Shown: positions 9,472 to 18,506, counted from the stretch's first letter. The stretch: DNA of 64,000 nucleotides from Paenibacillus sp. KS-LC4 (GCF_036894955.1 NZ_CP145905.1:2064501-2128500), one strand, 5' to 3'. The notes: a model not told the origin generated them from the sequence alone. Numbers and translations: made by a program.

Positions 9472-9545
9472 ATGAAACCCCTTACATAAAGCGCGGGGTT
9501 GTTTTTATTCTTTTTATGAAACCCGTTACATGAAATGGATTTCAT
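9472..9545. promoter_or_regulatory. Three LacI-type operators upstream of secreted GH30 gene
   Basis: Three 16-bp dyads of form ATGAAA-N4-TTWCAT are present: ATGAAACCCCTTACAT (9472-9487), ATGAAACCCGTTACAT (9516-9531) and ATGAAATGGATTTCAT (9530-9545). The last two share two bases. The same overlapping pair stands before the binding-protein gene at 12744-12773, and a single site precedes the lacI gene. Position just downstream of the promoter suits repression by blocking initiation or elongation. Confidence 0.8.
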
Positions 9546-9637
9546 AATTGCTGGCGTGGGGGAGACATATTAGGATATGGAACGAGGGGAACTGAAGGAC
9601 TGGCGTTTATTCCTAACAATGATGGGAGATGAAGGAT

Positions 9638-11548
9638 TTGAAAAAGCCGAATAAAGTTATTCCACTGACACTTGCACTATGCTTAGCAGGTTCAATGGGC
9701 AGCTGGACGACAGGGAAGTCGAATGCCGCAACAACGGTTTCCGTAGATCCAAGTACGCAATATCAGACGTTGGACGGCTGGGGCACCTCGCTCGCTTGGT
9801 GGGGTAATGTTGTTGGGGGCTGGAACAATACGATGGAGGATGAAATTGTCGATAAAATATTTGATCCGGTCAATGGTCTAGGCTTTAATATTGTCAGATA
9901 CAATATCGGCGGCGGGGAAAATCCTGCTCACAACCATATGGATGCCAGACCAGGCGCAGAGATGCCGGGGTTCAAGGAAACGGAAGCGAGTGCCTACAAC
10001 TGGCTGGCGGATGAAAATCAGATCAGCGTATTGAGAGCAGCGAAGGCGAATGGCGCCAATACGTTCGAGGCATTTGCCAATGCTGCTCCCTACTGGATGA
10101 CGATTAACCTTTGTGCTTCAGGCAGCGCGGATGGCGGCAATAATTTGAAGACGGATTATTATGATGATTTTGCTGCGTATTTAACCGATGTCGTCAAGCA
10201 TTTCAGAACGTCTGAAAATATTACCTTTAACACGGTTACTCCGCTCAATGAGCCGAGCTCGACTTGGTGGAAGGGCGTTCAGGCGAATGGGGCTGGCGGA
10301 AACAATCAGGAGGGCCTGCATTTTGATGTGGCGAACCAGCAGCAGATCATTAGTGAGCTGTACAATAAGCTGTCCACAGAAGGAGAGCTGAACTACACGA
10401 AGATCAGCGGGCCAGAGGAATACAATATCGACAGCACCTTCAGCACTTATAATCAATACGATGCCGCAACGAAAGAAAAAATTTCCCGCATTAATACGCA
10501 TAGCTACGGAACGAGAGCGCAGGAGCTGGGCCTGAAAAATCTCGCTGCGCAGCAGGGGAAAAAGGTGTGGATTTCCGAGCTTGGCAATAACGGTACTGGG
10601 GATCGCTACAATATTGATGCCAGCATGGTTCTTTCCAATACGATTTTGAAGGATTTAAAGGATTTGAAGGCGACGGGCTGGAACTACTGGCAAGCGATTG
10701 AGGATTCTGCGGGCGACAACAACTACGGCCTAATTAAGGCCAATTTCGTTGGAGAGAACGGCTATATTGTAACGAAAAAGTATTATGCGATGGGCAACTA
10801 CAGCAAATATATTAAACAAGGCTACAAAATGATCGGCATTAATAATGGGAAGTCGCTTGCCGCTTATGATGAGGCATCTCAGAAGCTAGTCATCGTCACA
10901 ACGAACGATACGACAACGGCGCAGGACTTTACGTATGATTTGTCGGGCTTTACTGCTGTAGGAAGCGGAGAAGCGGTACGGACATCGCAAACGGAAAATC
11001 TTGCTCCACTCAGCATCTCGGTTGCGAATAAACAATTTACGCATACGGCAGCGCCGAGGTCGGTCACGACCTATGTCATTTCTGGCGCCGTATATACAAC
11101 GCCTGCACAGCTCACCTTTGATCCAAACGCTGATTACAAAATTGTAAACCGCAATAGTGGAAAAGTGTTGTCGATAGCCGGTACGGATAAAAACGCGGAT
11201 GGAGCAAATATTCAGCAGTTCACGGATACGGGAGCAGCGTATCAAAGATGGCAAATCGTCAACGTAGGTGGTGGCTCCTTCATAATCGTTAATCGTCAAA
11301 GCGGTGATTTTATGGATATTAATGGTTCCTCAGTCGCTGACGGAGCTTTAAATATTCAGTGGCCGAACAATGGCGGAGTTAATCAGCAATGGAAAATTAC
11401 GAGCACTGGCAATGGATATTATAAAATAAGCAATCAAAACAGCGGCAAATTTTTAGATATTAATAGCAGCTCGCTGCTTGATGGTGCGCAAAGCATCCAA
11501 TGGCCGTCCAATAATGGAAACAACCAGCAATGGCAAATCATTTCATAG
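9638..11548 (+). CDS. Secreted GH30 (endo-beta-1,6-galactanase-like) with ricin-type lectin domain
   Basis: Secreted glycosidase of 636 aa. A signal peptide (about 1-30) is followed by a GH30 catalytic domain and a C-terminal ricin-B/CBM13-like lectin with three QxW-type repeats (YQRWQI, NQQWKI, NQQWQI) in the last 140 residues. The DGWGTSLAWW and NIGGGENP motifs resemble GH30 subfamily 5 endo-beta-1,6-galactanases. The acid/base is the E of TPLNEPSSTWW (about 205) and the nucleophile the E of WISELGN (about 314). TTG at 9638 is preferred because GGGAG ends 9 bases before it; the in-frame ATG at 9629 directly abuts that site. It is the first unit of the LacI regulon and probably releases beta-1,6-galacto-oligosaccharides from type II arabinogalactan. 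Substrate is inferred. Confidence 0.88.
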   Translation: MKKPNKVIPLTLALCLAGSMGSWTTGKSNAATTVSVDPSTQYQTLDGWGTSLAWWGNVVGGWNNTMEDEIVDKIFDPVNGLGFNIVRYNIGGGENPAHNHMDARPGAEMPGFKETEASAYNWLADENQISVLRAAKANGANTFEAFANAAPYWMTINLCASGSADGGNNLKTDYYDDFAAYLTDVVKHFRTSENITFNTVTPLNEPSSTWWKGVQANGAGGNNQEGLHFDVANQQQIISELYNKLSTEGELNYTKISGPEEYNIDSTFSTYNQYDAATKEKISRINTHSYGTRAQELGLKNLAAQQGKKVWISELGNNGTGDRYNIDASMVLSNTILKDLKDLKATGWNYWQAIEDSAGDNNYGLIKANFVGENGYIVTKKYYAMGNYSKYIKQGYKMIGINNGKSLAAYDEASQKLVIVTTNDTTTAQDFTYDLSGFTAVGSGEAVRTSQTENLAPLSISVANKQFTHTAAPRSVTTYVISGAVYTTPAQLTFDPNADYKIVNRNSGKVLSIAGTDKNADGANIQQFTDTGAAYQRWQIVNVGGGSFIIVNRQSGDFMDINGSSVADGALNIQWPNNGGVNQQWKITSTGNGYYKISNQNSGKFLDINSSSLLDGAQSIQWPSNNGNNQQWQIIS

Positions 11549-11581
11549 TTTAGGCTTAAACCTTGTTCATAAACCGCTTTT

Positions 11582-11597
11582 ATGTAATCCGTTTCAT
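11582..11597. promoter_or_regulatory. LacI-type operator at the lacI gene
   Basis: ATGTAATCCGTTTCAT matches the operator dyad found before the two target operons. It lies 58 bp before the lacI start and overlaps a possible promoter (TTCATA, 16 bp, TATTAT at 11615-11620), which suggests autoregulation. Confidence 0.7.
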
Positions 11598-11655
11598 AAA
11601 GGCTGTTCATCTGTTATTATGGATTTAATAACAGCTGAGACAAGGAAGGAAGCCC

Positions 11656-12684
11656 ATGAAGGACATAACCATATACGATATAGCAAGGGAGACGAATGTG
11701 TCTGTTGCAACCGTTTCGCGCGTCATTAATGATACAGCTCCAGTTAAAGCGAGCACGAGAGAGAAAATTATGAAGGTCATTGAAAAATATCAGTTTCAAC
11801 CCAATGCTTTAGCCCGCAGTTTGCTAAAAAAAGAAACGGGCACGATAGCTATGATTTTGCCGGACATTACTAATCCCTTTTTTCCTGAAGTTTTCTGGGG
11901 GGCGGAAAATGCAGCGAGGGAAAAAGGGTACACTTTTTTTCTCTGCAATACAGCCGGAGAATACAGCCGGGAATCCGAATATTTGAGCATTCTTAGGGAG
12001 AAGCGTGTGGATGGCATTATTTTTCTGGGCGGCCGGATTAATTTGACCCATTGTCCCCCTGCTTTATATCAGGAAGTGATTGAGCTGGCAAAGCTTGTGC
12101 CTATCGTACTGGTGAATGGCCATTTGCCGAAAAGCGGTCTGCACCGCATATATACCGATGAAGAGGCGGGAGCGGCATTAGCCACGCAGCATCTGATTGA
12201 TCTCGGGCACCGAGATATCGGTTTTATTGGTGGAATGGCAAATACGTCAACGGCACAATCCAAAATTAAAGCGGTCAAAAAGAAGCTGAGGGAGCATGAG
12301 CTGACGCTGAACAAGGATTGGATGAAAACCGGAGAGTTTTCCTTGCAGGGCGGCCGGAAATTAATGAGCGAAATGCTGGATCAGTCGCAGCGGCCGACTG
12401 CTGTTTTGTGCGTGAACGATTTCGCAGCGATCGGTGCGATTAAGGCAGCTTTAGAGTATGGCCTGCGTATTCCTGAGGATATATCCATCGTCGGCTTCGA
12501 TGATTCTCCGTTGTCCACGGCGGTTATACCGGAATTGACGACGGTTTCGCAAAATGCGAAAGAGCTTGGGGAGCTTGCAGTAGAGACGCTGAATTTAATA
12601 TTGAATCATAAAAATCCGAAAAAACAAACGATTTTACAGCCAAGGCTGGTCGTGCGAAGCAGTACAGGGAAGTGGCAGGGCTAG
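11656..12684 (+). CDS. LacI-family transcriptional repressor of the GH30 regulon
   Basis: DNA-binding regulator (342 aa). The LacI helix-turn-helix is at residues 1-48 (TIYDIARETNVSVATVSRVIN, shown here as a family hallmark), with the hinge helix FQPNALARSL. It is followed by a periplasmic-binding-like sugar-sensing core ending in VSIVGFDDSPLS and LVVRSSTG. ATG at 11656 is preceded by AAGGAAGGA. It lies between the two GH30 operons, both of which carry its probable operator, and has one such site itself. The inducer is presumably a galacto-oligosaccharide (inference). Confidence 0.93.
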   Translation: MKDITIYDIARETNVSVATVSRVINDTAPVKASTREKIMKVIEKYQFQPNALARSLLKKETGTIAMILPDITNPFFPEVFWGAENAAREKGYTFFLCNTAGEYSRESEYLSILREKRVDGIIFLGGRINLTHCPPALYQEVIELAKLVPIVLVNGHLPKSGLHRIYTDEEAGAALATQHLIDLGHRDIGFIGGMANTSTAQSKIKAVKKKLREHELTLNKDWMKTGEFSLQGGRKLMSEMLDQSQRPTAVLCVNDFAAIGAIKAALEYGLRIPEDISIVGFDDSPLSTAVIPELTTVSQNAKELGELAVETLNLILNHKNPKKQTILQPRLVVRSSTGKWQG

Positions 12685-12707
12685 GAGAAGGTGTGACAAT
12701 AGGAAAC

Positions 12708-12735
12708 GCTCGATAAGCTATCGAGCCTTTTATTT
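12708..12735 (+). terminator. Rho-independent terminator after lacI
   Basis: GCTCGATA and TATCGAGC form an 8-bp stem with a 3-base loop, followed by CTTTTTATTTT. It separates the lacI transcript from the importer operon. Confidence 0.85.
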
Positions 12736-12743
12736 TCATTAAA

Positions 12744-12773
12744 ATGAAACCCATTACATGAAACGCATTTCAT
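12744..12773. promoter_or_regulatory. Overlapping LacI-type operator pair before importer operon
   Basis: ATGAAACCCATTACAT (12744-12759) and ATGAAACGCATTTCAT (12758-12773) share two bases, exactly as in the pair before the secreted GH30 gene, with the AGGAGG ribosome binding site only 8 bp further on. I could not identify a convincing -35/-10 pair here. Confidence 0.8.
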
Positions 12774-12794
12774 TATTATAAGGAGGCGGCAGCA

Positions 12795-14090
12795 ATGAGA
12801 CAAAGATTAGTGATGGCGTTTGTATTTATTTTTGTAGTTGCATGCATTTTATCAGGGTGCAGCGGTGGCAATGAAGGTGCGTCCGGGAAGAGGAGCGGCG
12901 AAGGCAGCAGCGGTCATTCAGATCAGAAGGTAGATTTGACATTAACGATGTGGGGCTCCGAAAGCGACAAGCAGGTGATGGAGAAACGACTTGCGATTAT
13001 GAATAAAACGTATCCAAACTATAATGTCAATGTGCTGCTTGTAGCAGGCGAGTATGACCAGAAGGTACAGACGATGATAGCGGGCGGCACGCCTCCCGAC
13101 ATTATGATGATTGCGGAAAACTATCAGGTGTATGCAAGCAAAAATCAAATTATTCCGCTCGATGATTTAATGACAGCGAATCAATTTCATCTAAATGAAA
13201 CATACAGCGAAGATGTTGCCAGCCTCATGAGCTACGATGGCAAGCATTACGGCATGGTGGATCGTGCAGGCGCGATGGTCGTTTTTTATAATAAGGACTT
13301 GTTCGACAAAGCGGGTGTCGCGTACCCGTCGAAGGATTGGACGCAGAAGGAGATGCTGGAGGCTGCTAAGAAGCTGACTGTAAAAGAAGCAGGCAAGACG
13401 GTGCAATGGGGCTACTACCCGGGCTCGTGGTGGCCGCAGTGGATGCAGCTGGTTTATCAGAACGGCGGGTCATTGTTTGACGATAATAATAAGCCGACCT
13501 TTGATACGCCGCAGGTTCGGGAGGCGCTCCAGCTGCTGAATGATATGAATTACAAATATGGCACGTCGCCAACTCCGGTTGAAATTGCAGATATGGGCAA
13601 TATTGGCGCAGATCCATTGTTCGCTCAAGGCAAAATCGCGATGGAAACGACGGGCTTCTGGAATATGGGCTCCTTGTCCAAGGTTGAAGGCATTAATTGG
13701 GATATTTCACCGGTTTGGGGCGAAACGAATGCCTTCTTCAACGGCTTGACGATTACGAAGGATTCCGCGCATCAGGAGGAAGCGTTCAAGGTCATCGCTG
13801 CCTTGACGACTCTGGAGGCGCAAATGCCAATTATTGAGAGCGGGCAAGATGCTCCTGCTACGAAAGCAGCGCTGGCTAGCGACGCTTTTCTGAATGCCGA
13901 ATATGGCGGTCAGAAAATAAATATGAACGCCTTTGGCGAATCCAAGCTGTATAAGCAGCCTTTGAATCCAAAATGGAATGAAATGATGAAAATTATTGAC
14001 GATAAGCTGGCACCATTTTTCTTCAATAAAACGAGCCTCGACGATACCGTGCAGCAAATCCAGCAGGGACTAGATAAGCTTTATAAATAA
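12795..14090 (+). CDS. Sugar ABC transporter substrate-binding lipoprotein
   Basis: Extracellular solute-binding protein, family 1 (431 aa). The signal peptide ends in lipobox LSGC, giving lipidated C22, then a serine/glycine-rich linker and a bilobal binding domain (TLTMWGSESDKQVMEK, VAGGTPPDIMMIAE-like motif and FFNGLTITKDS). AAGGAGG sits 8 bases before the ATG. Two permeases and a cytoplasmic GH30 follow, all downstream of the LacI operator pair. It probably captures the oligosaccharides released by the secreted GH30 enzyme. Confidence 0.93.
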   Translation: MRQRLVMAFVFIFVVACILSGCSGGNEGASGKRSGEGSSGHSDQKVDLTLTMWGSESDKQVMEKRLAIMNKTYPNYNVNVLLVAGEYDQKVQTMIAGGTPPDIMMIAENYQVYASKNQIIPLDDLMTANQFHLNETYSEDVASLMSYDGKHYGMVDRAGAMVVFYNKDLFDKAGVAYPSKDWTQKEMLEAAKKLTVKEAGKTVQWGYYPGSWWPQWMQLVYQNGGSLFDDNNKPTFDTPQVREALQLLNDMNYKYGTSPTPVEIADMGNIGADPLFAQGKIAMETTGFWNMGSLSKVEGINWDISPVWGETNAFFNGLTITKDSAHQEEAFKVIAALTTLEAQMPIIESGQDAPATKAALASDAFLNAEYGGQKINMNAFGESKLYKQPLNPKWNEMMKIIDDKLAPFFFNKTSLDDTVQQIQQGLDKLYK

Positions 14091-14212
14091 GCGGGCTGAA
14101 TAGCCAGCAGCGGACTAGGTTTCCAGACGGCAGGCTTGACGGCAGCGGATGGGCTGTTATTAGGTCAGTCCCTGCCTCATAAAAGCGCGGTGTAAACGTG
14201 GAGGTGTATGTA

Positions 14213-15100
14213 ATGAGGAAAAAGGACGGGCAATGGTTTTATATTTTTATTTCACCTTGGTTAATTGGTTTTCTCGGCCTGACATTTGGCCCGATTTTAT
14301 TCTCGATCTATATGAGCTTTACGGACTGGGACCTGTTTCAGTCCCCGCATTTTATTGGACTGGAAAATTATGTGACGTTATTGACGGATGATCCGATTTT
14401 CTGGAAAGCCGTAGGCAACACCTTTTTTTATGCCTGTATCGCCGTACCGGCGGGGTTGATCCTTTCACTTTGGATCGCTTATTATTTGAACAAAAAGCTG
14501 AGGGGCATTACTTTTTTTCGGGTGCTTTATTATTTGCCTTCAGTTGTGCCGGTTGTAGCAGCTTCCTTGCTGTTTAAGCAGTTGTTTGCCCCGACAGAAG
14601 GATTGATTAATCGCTTTCTGGCTTGGTTTGGCTTAGAGGGGCCGCAGTGGCTGCTAGATGCGAGCTGGGTAAAGCCGGCGCTTGTCGTGATGTCGCTCTG
14701 GGGAGTGGGCGGCGGAATCGTACTGCTGCTGGCGGGCATGAAGGGCATACCGCAGGAGCTGTATGAGGCGTCGTCGATTGACGGAGCGAGCAGCGGACAA
14801 AGCTTTTTCGCGATTACGTTTCCGATGCTTACGCCGATTATTTTCTTCAATCTGGTCACGGGCATTATTGGTGCTCTGCAAACCTTTGCGCAGGTTTTCA
14901 TTGTGACGCAAGGCGGGCCGGATAATGCAAGCCAGATGATCGTGCCTTATTTGTTCCAGAACGCCTTCAAATTTTACAAAATGGGCTATGCCTCCTCAAT
15001 CGCCTGGATGCTGTTCCTCATTATTTTAGTGCTGACATTGTTTGTTTTCCGATCATCCGCGCTGTGGGTGCATTATGAGGAGGGGAAAGGAAATGGATAA
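14213..15100 (+). CDS. Sugar ABC transporter permease, MalF/UgpA type (GH30 regulon)
   Basis: Membrane subunit (295 aa) with about six hydrophobic segments and an EAA loop reading ELYEASSIDGASSGQSFF. ATG at 14213 is chosen because GGAGGTG lies 6 bases upstream; an in-frame GTG at 14198 overlaps that site and is unlikely. The 122-bp gap from the binding protein holds no clear gene. Its stop overlaps the start of the next permease by 8 bp. Confidence 0.92.
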   Translation: MRKKDGQWFYIFISPWLIGFLGLTFGPILFSIYMSFTDWDLFQSPHFIGLENYVTLLTDDPIFWKAVGNTFFYACIAVPAGLILSLWIAYYLNKKLRGITFFRVLYYLPSVVPVVAASLLFKQLFAPTEGLINRFLAWFGLEGPQWLLDASWVKPALVVMSLWGVGGGIVLLLAGMKGIPQELYEASSIDGASSGQSFFAITFPMLTPIIFFNLVTGIIGALQTFAQVFIVTQGGPDNASQMIVPYLFQNAFKFYKMGYASSIAWMLFLIILVLTLFVFRSSALWVHYEEGKGNG

Positions 15101-15938
15101 ACGCTCCAGGCTGGAAAAAAGTATTTCTTACTTGATCTTAGCGGTTTTCGGCTTTCTGCTGTTTGCTCCGTTCGTCTATATGCTGTCTGCCGCTTTTGCC
15201 AGTGACGCAACGACGGTAAAGGGAGCGTTCACCTTCCTTCCACAGGAGCTTGAGCTCAGCAATTTTGAGAAGGTTTTTACAGATTATCATTTGGGCACTT
15301 ATTTGAAAAATAGTACGATTTTAGTGCTGTGGACTGTCATCGGCTCCGTCTTTTCCGCTTCTTTCGTATCGTACGGCTTTGCTCGTATTCGAGCGAAGGG
15401 CAGCACGCTATTGTTTATTGTGCTTCTTAGTACGATGATGCTTCCAAGTGAGGTAACGATGGTGCCTCAGTTTATTATTTTCAAGGAGCTGGGCTGGGTG
15501 AATACCTTTTTACCGCTCATCGTACCGAGCTTTTTCGCAGGTGCTTACAATGTGTTTCTCATTCGTCAGTTTGTAATGGCGCTTCCGAAGTCGCTCGATG
15601 AAGCGGCGATGATTGATGGTTTAGGTCATTTCGGTATATATTCGAAAATCATTTTGCCGATGACGACGCCCATATTAGCAGCAATCGCGATTTTCTCTTT
15701 TACGTACAACTGGGGAAGCTTTATGGGGCCGCTCATTTATATTAATGATCCTGAGAAGACGCCGCTAGCGCTAGGTGTGCAGCTTATCAGTACAGCAACG
15801 GGCGGACAAATGCCGCCTTGGAATATGGTGATGGTTGCTTCGCTGTTTTTAACGATTCCGATGATCCTTGTGTATATGCTCGGCCAACGGTTTGTTTATG
15901 AAGCGAATATTAGCGGCGGCAGCAGCGCGATTAAATAA
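15093..15938 (+). CDS. Sugar ABC transporter permease, MalG type (GH30 regulon)
   Basis: Second membrane subunit (281 aa) of the GH30-regulon importer, with an EAA loop reading SLDEAAMIDGLGHFGIYSKI and family-typical end FVYEANISGGSSAIK. ATG at 15093 overlaps the previous gene (ATGGATAA) and is preceded by GAGGAGGGGAAAGG. The overlap indicates translational coupling. The cytoplasmic GH30 gene begins 28 bp downstream. Confidence 0.92.
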   Translation: MDKRSRLEKSISYLILAVFGFLLFAPFVYMLSAAFASDATTVKGAFTFLPQELELSNFEKVFTDYHLGTYLKNSTILVLWTVIGSVFSASFVSYGFARIRAKGSTLLFIVLLSTMMLPSEVTMVPQFIIFKELGWVNTFLPLIVPSFFAGAYNVFLIRQFVMALPKSLDEAAMIDGLGHFGIYSKIILPMTTPILAAIAIFSFTYNWGSFMGPLIYINDPEKTPLALGVQLISTATGGQMPPWNMVMVASLFLTIPMILVYMLGQRFVYEANISGGSSAIK

Positions 15939-15966
15939 AGAAGCAAGAAGAAATGGGGGAATATAA

Positions 15967-17355
15967 ATGAACAGAGTGCAAGATAAGTGGGGGACAGCTC
16001 CAATCGGCATTGATCCACAGCAAGGATATGACGGCTTTGAAGGCTGGGGTACTTCGCTCGTTTGGTGGGGGCATATACTCGGTCAGTGGTCTGACCGTGC
16101 CAAGCTGGATGAAGTGCTGGATTTAATATTTCATGCGAAGCGGGGACTTGGGCTGAATATTGTCCGCTATAATATCGGCGGCGGGGAAAATCCGCATATT
16201 AAGCCGAATTCGCTGCGCCCGGGCGGAGATGTTCCCGGGTTTCAGCCCGAAGAGGGTGTGTGGGATTGGGAGGCGGATGAGGGACAGCGAACCGTACTGT
16301 TAGGCGCCTTGCAGCGCGGAGTGACGATTGCGGAAGCATTTTCCAACTCGCCGCCTTATTGGATGACGCAGAGCGGTTCGGTAACAGGAGCCGCCGATGG
16401 GAAAAATAATTTGAAAGACGATTATTATGAGGCGTTTGCCCATTATTTGACGGAGGTTGTAAAGCAATATAAGGAGCGCTGGGGTGTGACGTTCCGGACG
16501 CTGAATCCGCTGAATGAACCGATCTCCGCCTGGTGGAAAACGGGCAATATACAGGAGGGCTGCCATTTTAGCATAGACAAGCAGATTGAGATCATAAAGA
16601 AGGTACGTGACGCCTTGCAGGCGAAAGGGATGACGGATACGGGAATCAGCGGGCCCGATGAGAACAGTCTGGATGAGATGATGGAGGTGCTCGAAGGGTA
16701 TGACGAGGAGACGCTCGGCTGCCTTGTCCAAATCAATGCCCATACGTATAACGGAAACCAGATGGAGCAGCTGCGCGAGCTGGCGCAGAAGGCGGGAAAG
16801 CGGCTATGGATGTCCGAATATGGCACAGGCGGTGATGGCTCGCACAACCATCAGGATATGAGCAGTGTTATGGAGCTAGCTGAGCGGGTAATCCATGATT
16901 TGTCGATTTTGCAGCCAGCAGCATGGGTGTATTGGCAGGCGGTTGAGGATGAAGGAGCGAACAATAATTGGGGTTTTATCCATGCCGATTTCCGAGGGGA
17001 TGAGAGCTATGAGCTGACGAAGCAATATTATGCGATGGCGAACTTCAGCCGGTTTATTTTGCCCGGCTCGCGGATTATTCCGACTGCTGACGCGCGCACG
17101 GTTGCTGCTTATCATGCTGAGCACGGGCAGCTTGCGATTGTTGTCTGCAATGAACAGTCGGAGCAGCAGCTGGTATATGATTTGTCGGCCTTCGAGCTGA
17201 GGGATGCTTCTGTTAAAGTGTACCGAACGTCAGCCGAGCATAATTTGGAGGAGTCGAAAGCCGAGCTAGGTGCAAGCCACATCGAGCTGAAAGTCAGGGA
17301 GCAGTCGGTGACGACGATTGTCATTACAGGAGCAGGTATCAAATCGTGGGCTTAA
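15967..17355 (+). CDS. Cytoplasmic GH30 glycosidase (beta-1,6-galactanase-like)
   Basis: A 462-aa GH30 enzyme without signal peptide or accessory module, so it should act inside the cell on imported oligosaccharides. It shares FEGWGTSLVWW and NIGGGENP with the secreted enzyme. The acid/base is E184 (NPLNEPISAWW) and the nucleophile E284 (WMSEYGTGG). It is the last gene of the LacI-controlled importer operon. Because it lacks a lectin and lies in the cytoplasm, exo-type or short-oligomer activity is plausible. GH30 subfamily 5 placement is inferred from the motifs. Confidence 0.88.
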   Translation: MNRVQDKWGTAPIGIDPQQGYDGFEGWGTSLVWWGHILGQWSDRAKLDEVLDLIFHAKRGLGLNIVRYNIGGGENPHIKPNSLRPGGDVPGFQPEEGVWDWEADEGQRTVLLGALQRGVTIAEAFSNSPPYWMTQSGSVTGAADGKNNLKDDYYEAFAHYLTEVVKQYKERWGVTFRTLNPLNEPISAWWKTGNIQEGCHFSIDKQIEIIKKVRDALQAKGMTDTGISGPDENSLDEMMEVLEGYDEETLGCLVQINAHTYNGNQMEQLRELAQKAGKRLWMSEYGTGGDGSHNHQDMSSVMELAERVIHDLSILQPAAWVYWQAVEDEGANNNWGFIHADFRGDESYELTKQYYAMANFSRFILPGSRIIPTADARTVAAYHAEHGQLAIVVCNEQSEQQLVYDLSAFELRDASVKVYRTSAEHNLEESKAELGASHIELKVREQSVTTIVITGAGIKSWA

Positions 17356-17432
17356 GCTTGATTTTGGGCTGGCAGTATAGCTATAAATGGCTGTTTATTC
17401 ATTGCGTTTCATAAAAAAGGACTAAAGTGGCT

Positions 17433-17595
17433 AGGGCGTGTCTGAGAACGCTGAGGGCAGCCAATTTTGCCGAATTTTCGTTCCATGCAAGGCGCGTTTG
17501 TGAAGGCGTACCGGGGGTACGGCAAGCAAACGGAACGAAGCAGGGGGCGGAAAGGCGGTGAAAAGGGCCACTGAACGGGTTTTCAGACATGCCCT
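17433..17595. repeat. MITE-like element with terminal inverted repeats
   Basis: A 163-bp segment begins AGGGCGTGTCTGAGAACG and ends GGTTTTCAGACATGCCCT; these ends are imperfect inverted repeats (16 of 18 bases pair). The interior has a spurious open frame on the minus strand. It sits between two genes pointing toward each other. Outside it, AAGTGGCTAGG and CCTAGTCACTT form a second inverted pair, which may be the original intergenic hairpin it invaded. Confidence 0.7.
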
Positions 17596-17609
17596 ACGTT
17601 TCGGCCTAG

Positions 17610-18506
17610 TCACTTGCTTCTTATATTGGAAATATCTCGGGTCAAGTTCAAAAAGGCTTCAATCGCTGGCGAAATCCACTTTTCTTCATGCCAAAACATT
17701 TGGATTGCAAACGATGTGGCGGTCAAATCCCAAGGTAATGGAACCAGTTCTCCACGATTCACTTCTGCGATCACGGCCATTGCAGGCAATATGGCGATAC
17801 CCATTCCTATTTTCGCACATTGTTTAATGGCTTCCGCGCTGTTGAACTCCAATTCGGTAATGCCTCCCATGCCCTTCTGTGAAAGGCTTCGCTCAAAAAA
17901 AGTACGATAGGAGCAGCCCTTCTCCGTCAACAAAAAGGTTTCGCCATGAAAATCTTCAATGGCTAGTGCTGTATGTGCAGCCAAAGGGTGGTCAGGTGCT
18001 GCCAGTAAATAAAAGGGCTCGTCCAGCATTTTTTCTCCGCAAAACCCGGTCGCTTCCTTGCTCTCATCCAGCATGAAAATAATGTCAGCGTCCCCTTCCC
18101 GCAAGCTCTGTTTGAGGTTTGAATTAGCCAGCGGTCTGAAAATCAGCCGAACTCCTGGATAACTCAAGCGAAATCGGCGAAGTATGGCCGGCAGCCAATA
18201 TGTACACAACGTTTCATCGGCACTTATGACCACCGTACCCGTCACCTCTCCAGATTGCTTAAGGGCATGCTGCGCTTCTTCAAGTGTGCTCAATATGTTA
18301 TCTACATAACGCAAAAAATTTCTCCCCGAATCGGTCAGAGTCACTCTTTTATTCAAGCGATCGACGAGCTTGACACCCAGCTCATCCTCCAAGGACTTAA
18401 TCTGCATCGTGACCGTTGAAGGAACATAGTTTTGTACTTCTGCAGTGCGGCTAAAGTTGAGCGTGGAAGCCAGCATATGAAAGGTTTTCAGTTGGCGCAA
18501 TTCCAT
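17610..18506 (-). CDS. LysR-family transcriptional regulator
   Basis: DNA-binding regulator (298 aa). The winged helix-turn-helix is at residues 1-60 (LRQLKTFHMLASTLNFSRTA, then VTMQIKSLEDELGVKL), followed by a LysR substrate-binding domain with the LLTEKGCSYRTFFE segment seen in CysL/YwfK-like members. It is divergent from a MetX-like hydrolase gene 129 bp away, its probable target by the usual LysR arrangement. The effector is unknown. Confidence 0.9.
   Translation of the reverse strand: MELRQLKTFHMLASTLNFSRTAEVQNYVPSTVTMQIKSLEDELGVKLVDRLNKRVTLTDSGRNFLRYVDNILSTLEEAQHALKQSGEVTGTVVISADETLCTYWLPAILRRFRLSYPGVRLIFRPLANSNLKQSLREGDADIIFMLDESKEATGFCGEKMLDEPFYLLAAPDHPLAAHTALAIEDFHGETFLLTEKGCSYRTFFERSLSQKGMGGITELEFNSAEAIKQCAKIGMGIAILPAMAVIAEVNRGELVPLPWDLTATSFAIQMFWHEEKWISPAIEAFLNLTRDISNIRSK

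Noticed and set aside
14131..14177. Hairpin GGCAGG ... CCTGCC between binding protein and permease of the GH30 operon
   Set aside because: The 6-bp arms enclose about 35 bases and there is no T run; too weak to call a terminator.
17390..17412. Half of a LacI-type operator (TGCGTTTCAT) after the cytoplasmic GH30 gene
   Set aside because: Only one half-site matches; the other arm fits 3 of 6 bases and no promoter follows. It may be chance or a vestige.
17399..17613. Small minus-strand open frames within the MITE-like element
   Set aside because: They lie inside the terminal-inverted-repeat element and have no ribosome binding site. They are likely translation artefacts of the repeat.
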